Shown: positions 13,479 through 13,522 of the stretch, piece after piece
Layout: each line of letters begins with the position of its first letter
Numbering within the stretch: the first letter of the stretch is position 1
NCBI GenBank assembly: GCA_007132395.1
Contig: SLOR01000259.1
Location: forward strand, 1-13,522
Reading direction: 5' to 3'
DNA from: Bacteroidales bacterium
GTDB lineage: Bacteria; Bacteroidota; Bacteroidia; Bacteroidales; UBA7960
Length of the DNA stretch: 13,522 nt
Notes under the pieces: model-generated
What the model saw: only the letters and a program-made list of their open reading frames with translations
Told to the model about the DNA's origin: nothing
Databases searched by the model: none
Made by a program: the position numbers and the translations under genes

Positions 13479-13522
13479 AACAATGCAAGCCCGCACAGCC
13501 AAAAATGCAAGCCCGCACAGCC
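13479..13522. repeat. 22-base tandem repeat, two units, cut by the window edge
   Basis: AATGCAAGCCCGCACAGCC occurs at 13482-13500 and again at 13504-13522. With the three bases before each copy (AAC and AAA) the period is 22 bases and the units differ at one position. It begins 42 bases after the peptidase stop. The second copy ends exactly at the window end, so the array may continue. No spacers separate the copies, so this is not a CRISPR array. Confidence 0.8.

Noticed and set aside
13479..13522. The start of a CRISPR array
   Set aside because: The two copies are directly adjacent with a 22-base period and no spacers of 30 bases or so, and no cas gene is present.

Overview
The window looks like a stretch of ordinary chromosome from a member of the Bacteroidota, probably Bacteroidales-like. 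Three things point there. The proteins resemble those of that phylum (PurA, the Rel/SpoT homologue, PPK1 and the S9 peptidase). Start codons have almost no Shine-Dalgarno sequence. Six genes have an octamer of the form TAnnTTTG, the -7 element of the Bacteroides primary sigma factor, 46 to 112 bases ahead of the start codon. No transposase, phage gene, CRISPR array, tRNA or rRNA was seen.

Layout. Bases 1-45 hold the last codons of a rightward gene, closed by a strong terminator (65-101). From 118 to 10465 every gene runs leftward. In order of transcription (right to left) they are glyA (serine hydroxymethyltransferase), sixA (phosphohistidine phosphatase family), ppk1 (polyphosphate kinase), ppx (exopolyphosphatase/pppGpp phosphatase family), rsh (ppGpp synthetase/hydrolase), a Fur-family regulator, purA (adenylosuccinate synthetase) and rbr (rubrerythrin). 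Terminators follow glyA and purA. A terminator-like hairpin also lies in the purA leader, and a weaker one in front of ppk1. Only ppk1-ppx (9 bases apart) is clearly one transcription unit. A 364-base divergent intergenic region (10466-10829) separates glyA from a rightward gene for a secreted 868-residue S9 prolyl oligopeptidase-type peptidase (10830-13436). The window stops inside a 22-base tandem repeat (13479-13522).

How the genes fit together. rsh, ppx, ppk1 and sixA are the core of stringent-response and polyphosphate metabolism. Rsh makes and degrades (p)ppGpp, Ppk1 builds polyphosphate through a phosphohistidine, Ppx-family enzymes degrade polyphosphate and/or pppGpp, and SixA-family enzymes remove phosphate from histidines. 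PurA is a known target of ppGpp inhibition in other bacteria. The Fur-family protein and rubrerythrin add a metal/peroxide theme. glyA supplies one-carbon units for purines.

I found no convincing undescribed multi-gene system. The most useful leads are regulatory: an inverted repeat over the fur-family promoter, a TTAAC(A/T) direct repeat with 11-base period at the ppk1 promoter, a terminator-like hairpin between the purA promoter and its start codon, and a perfect 17-base palindrome in the divergent region. On the protein side, the Fur-family metal site looks Fur-like rather than PerR-like, and the S9 peptidase carries an extra N-terminal beta-rich domain.
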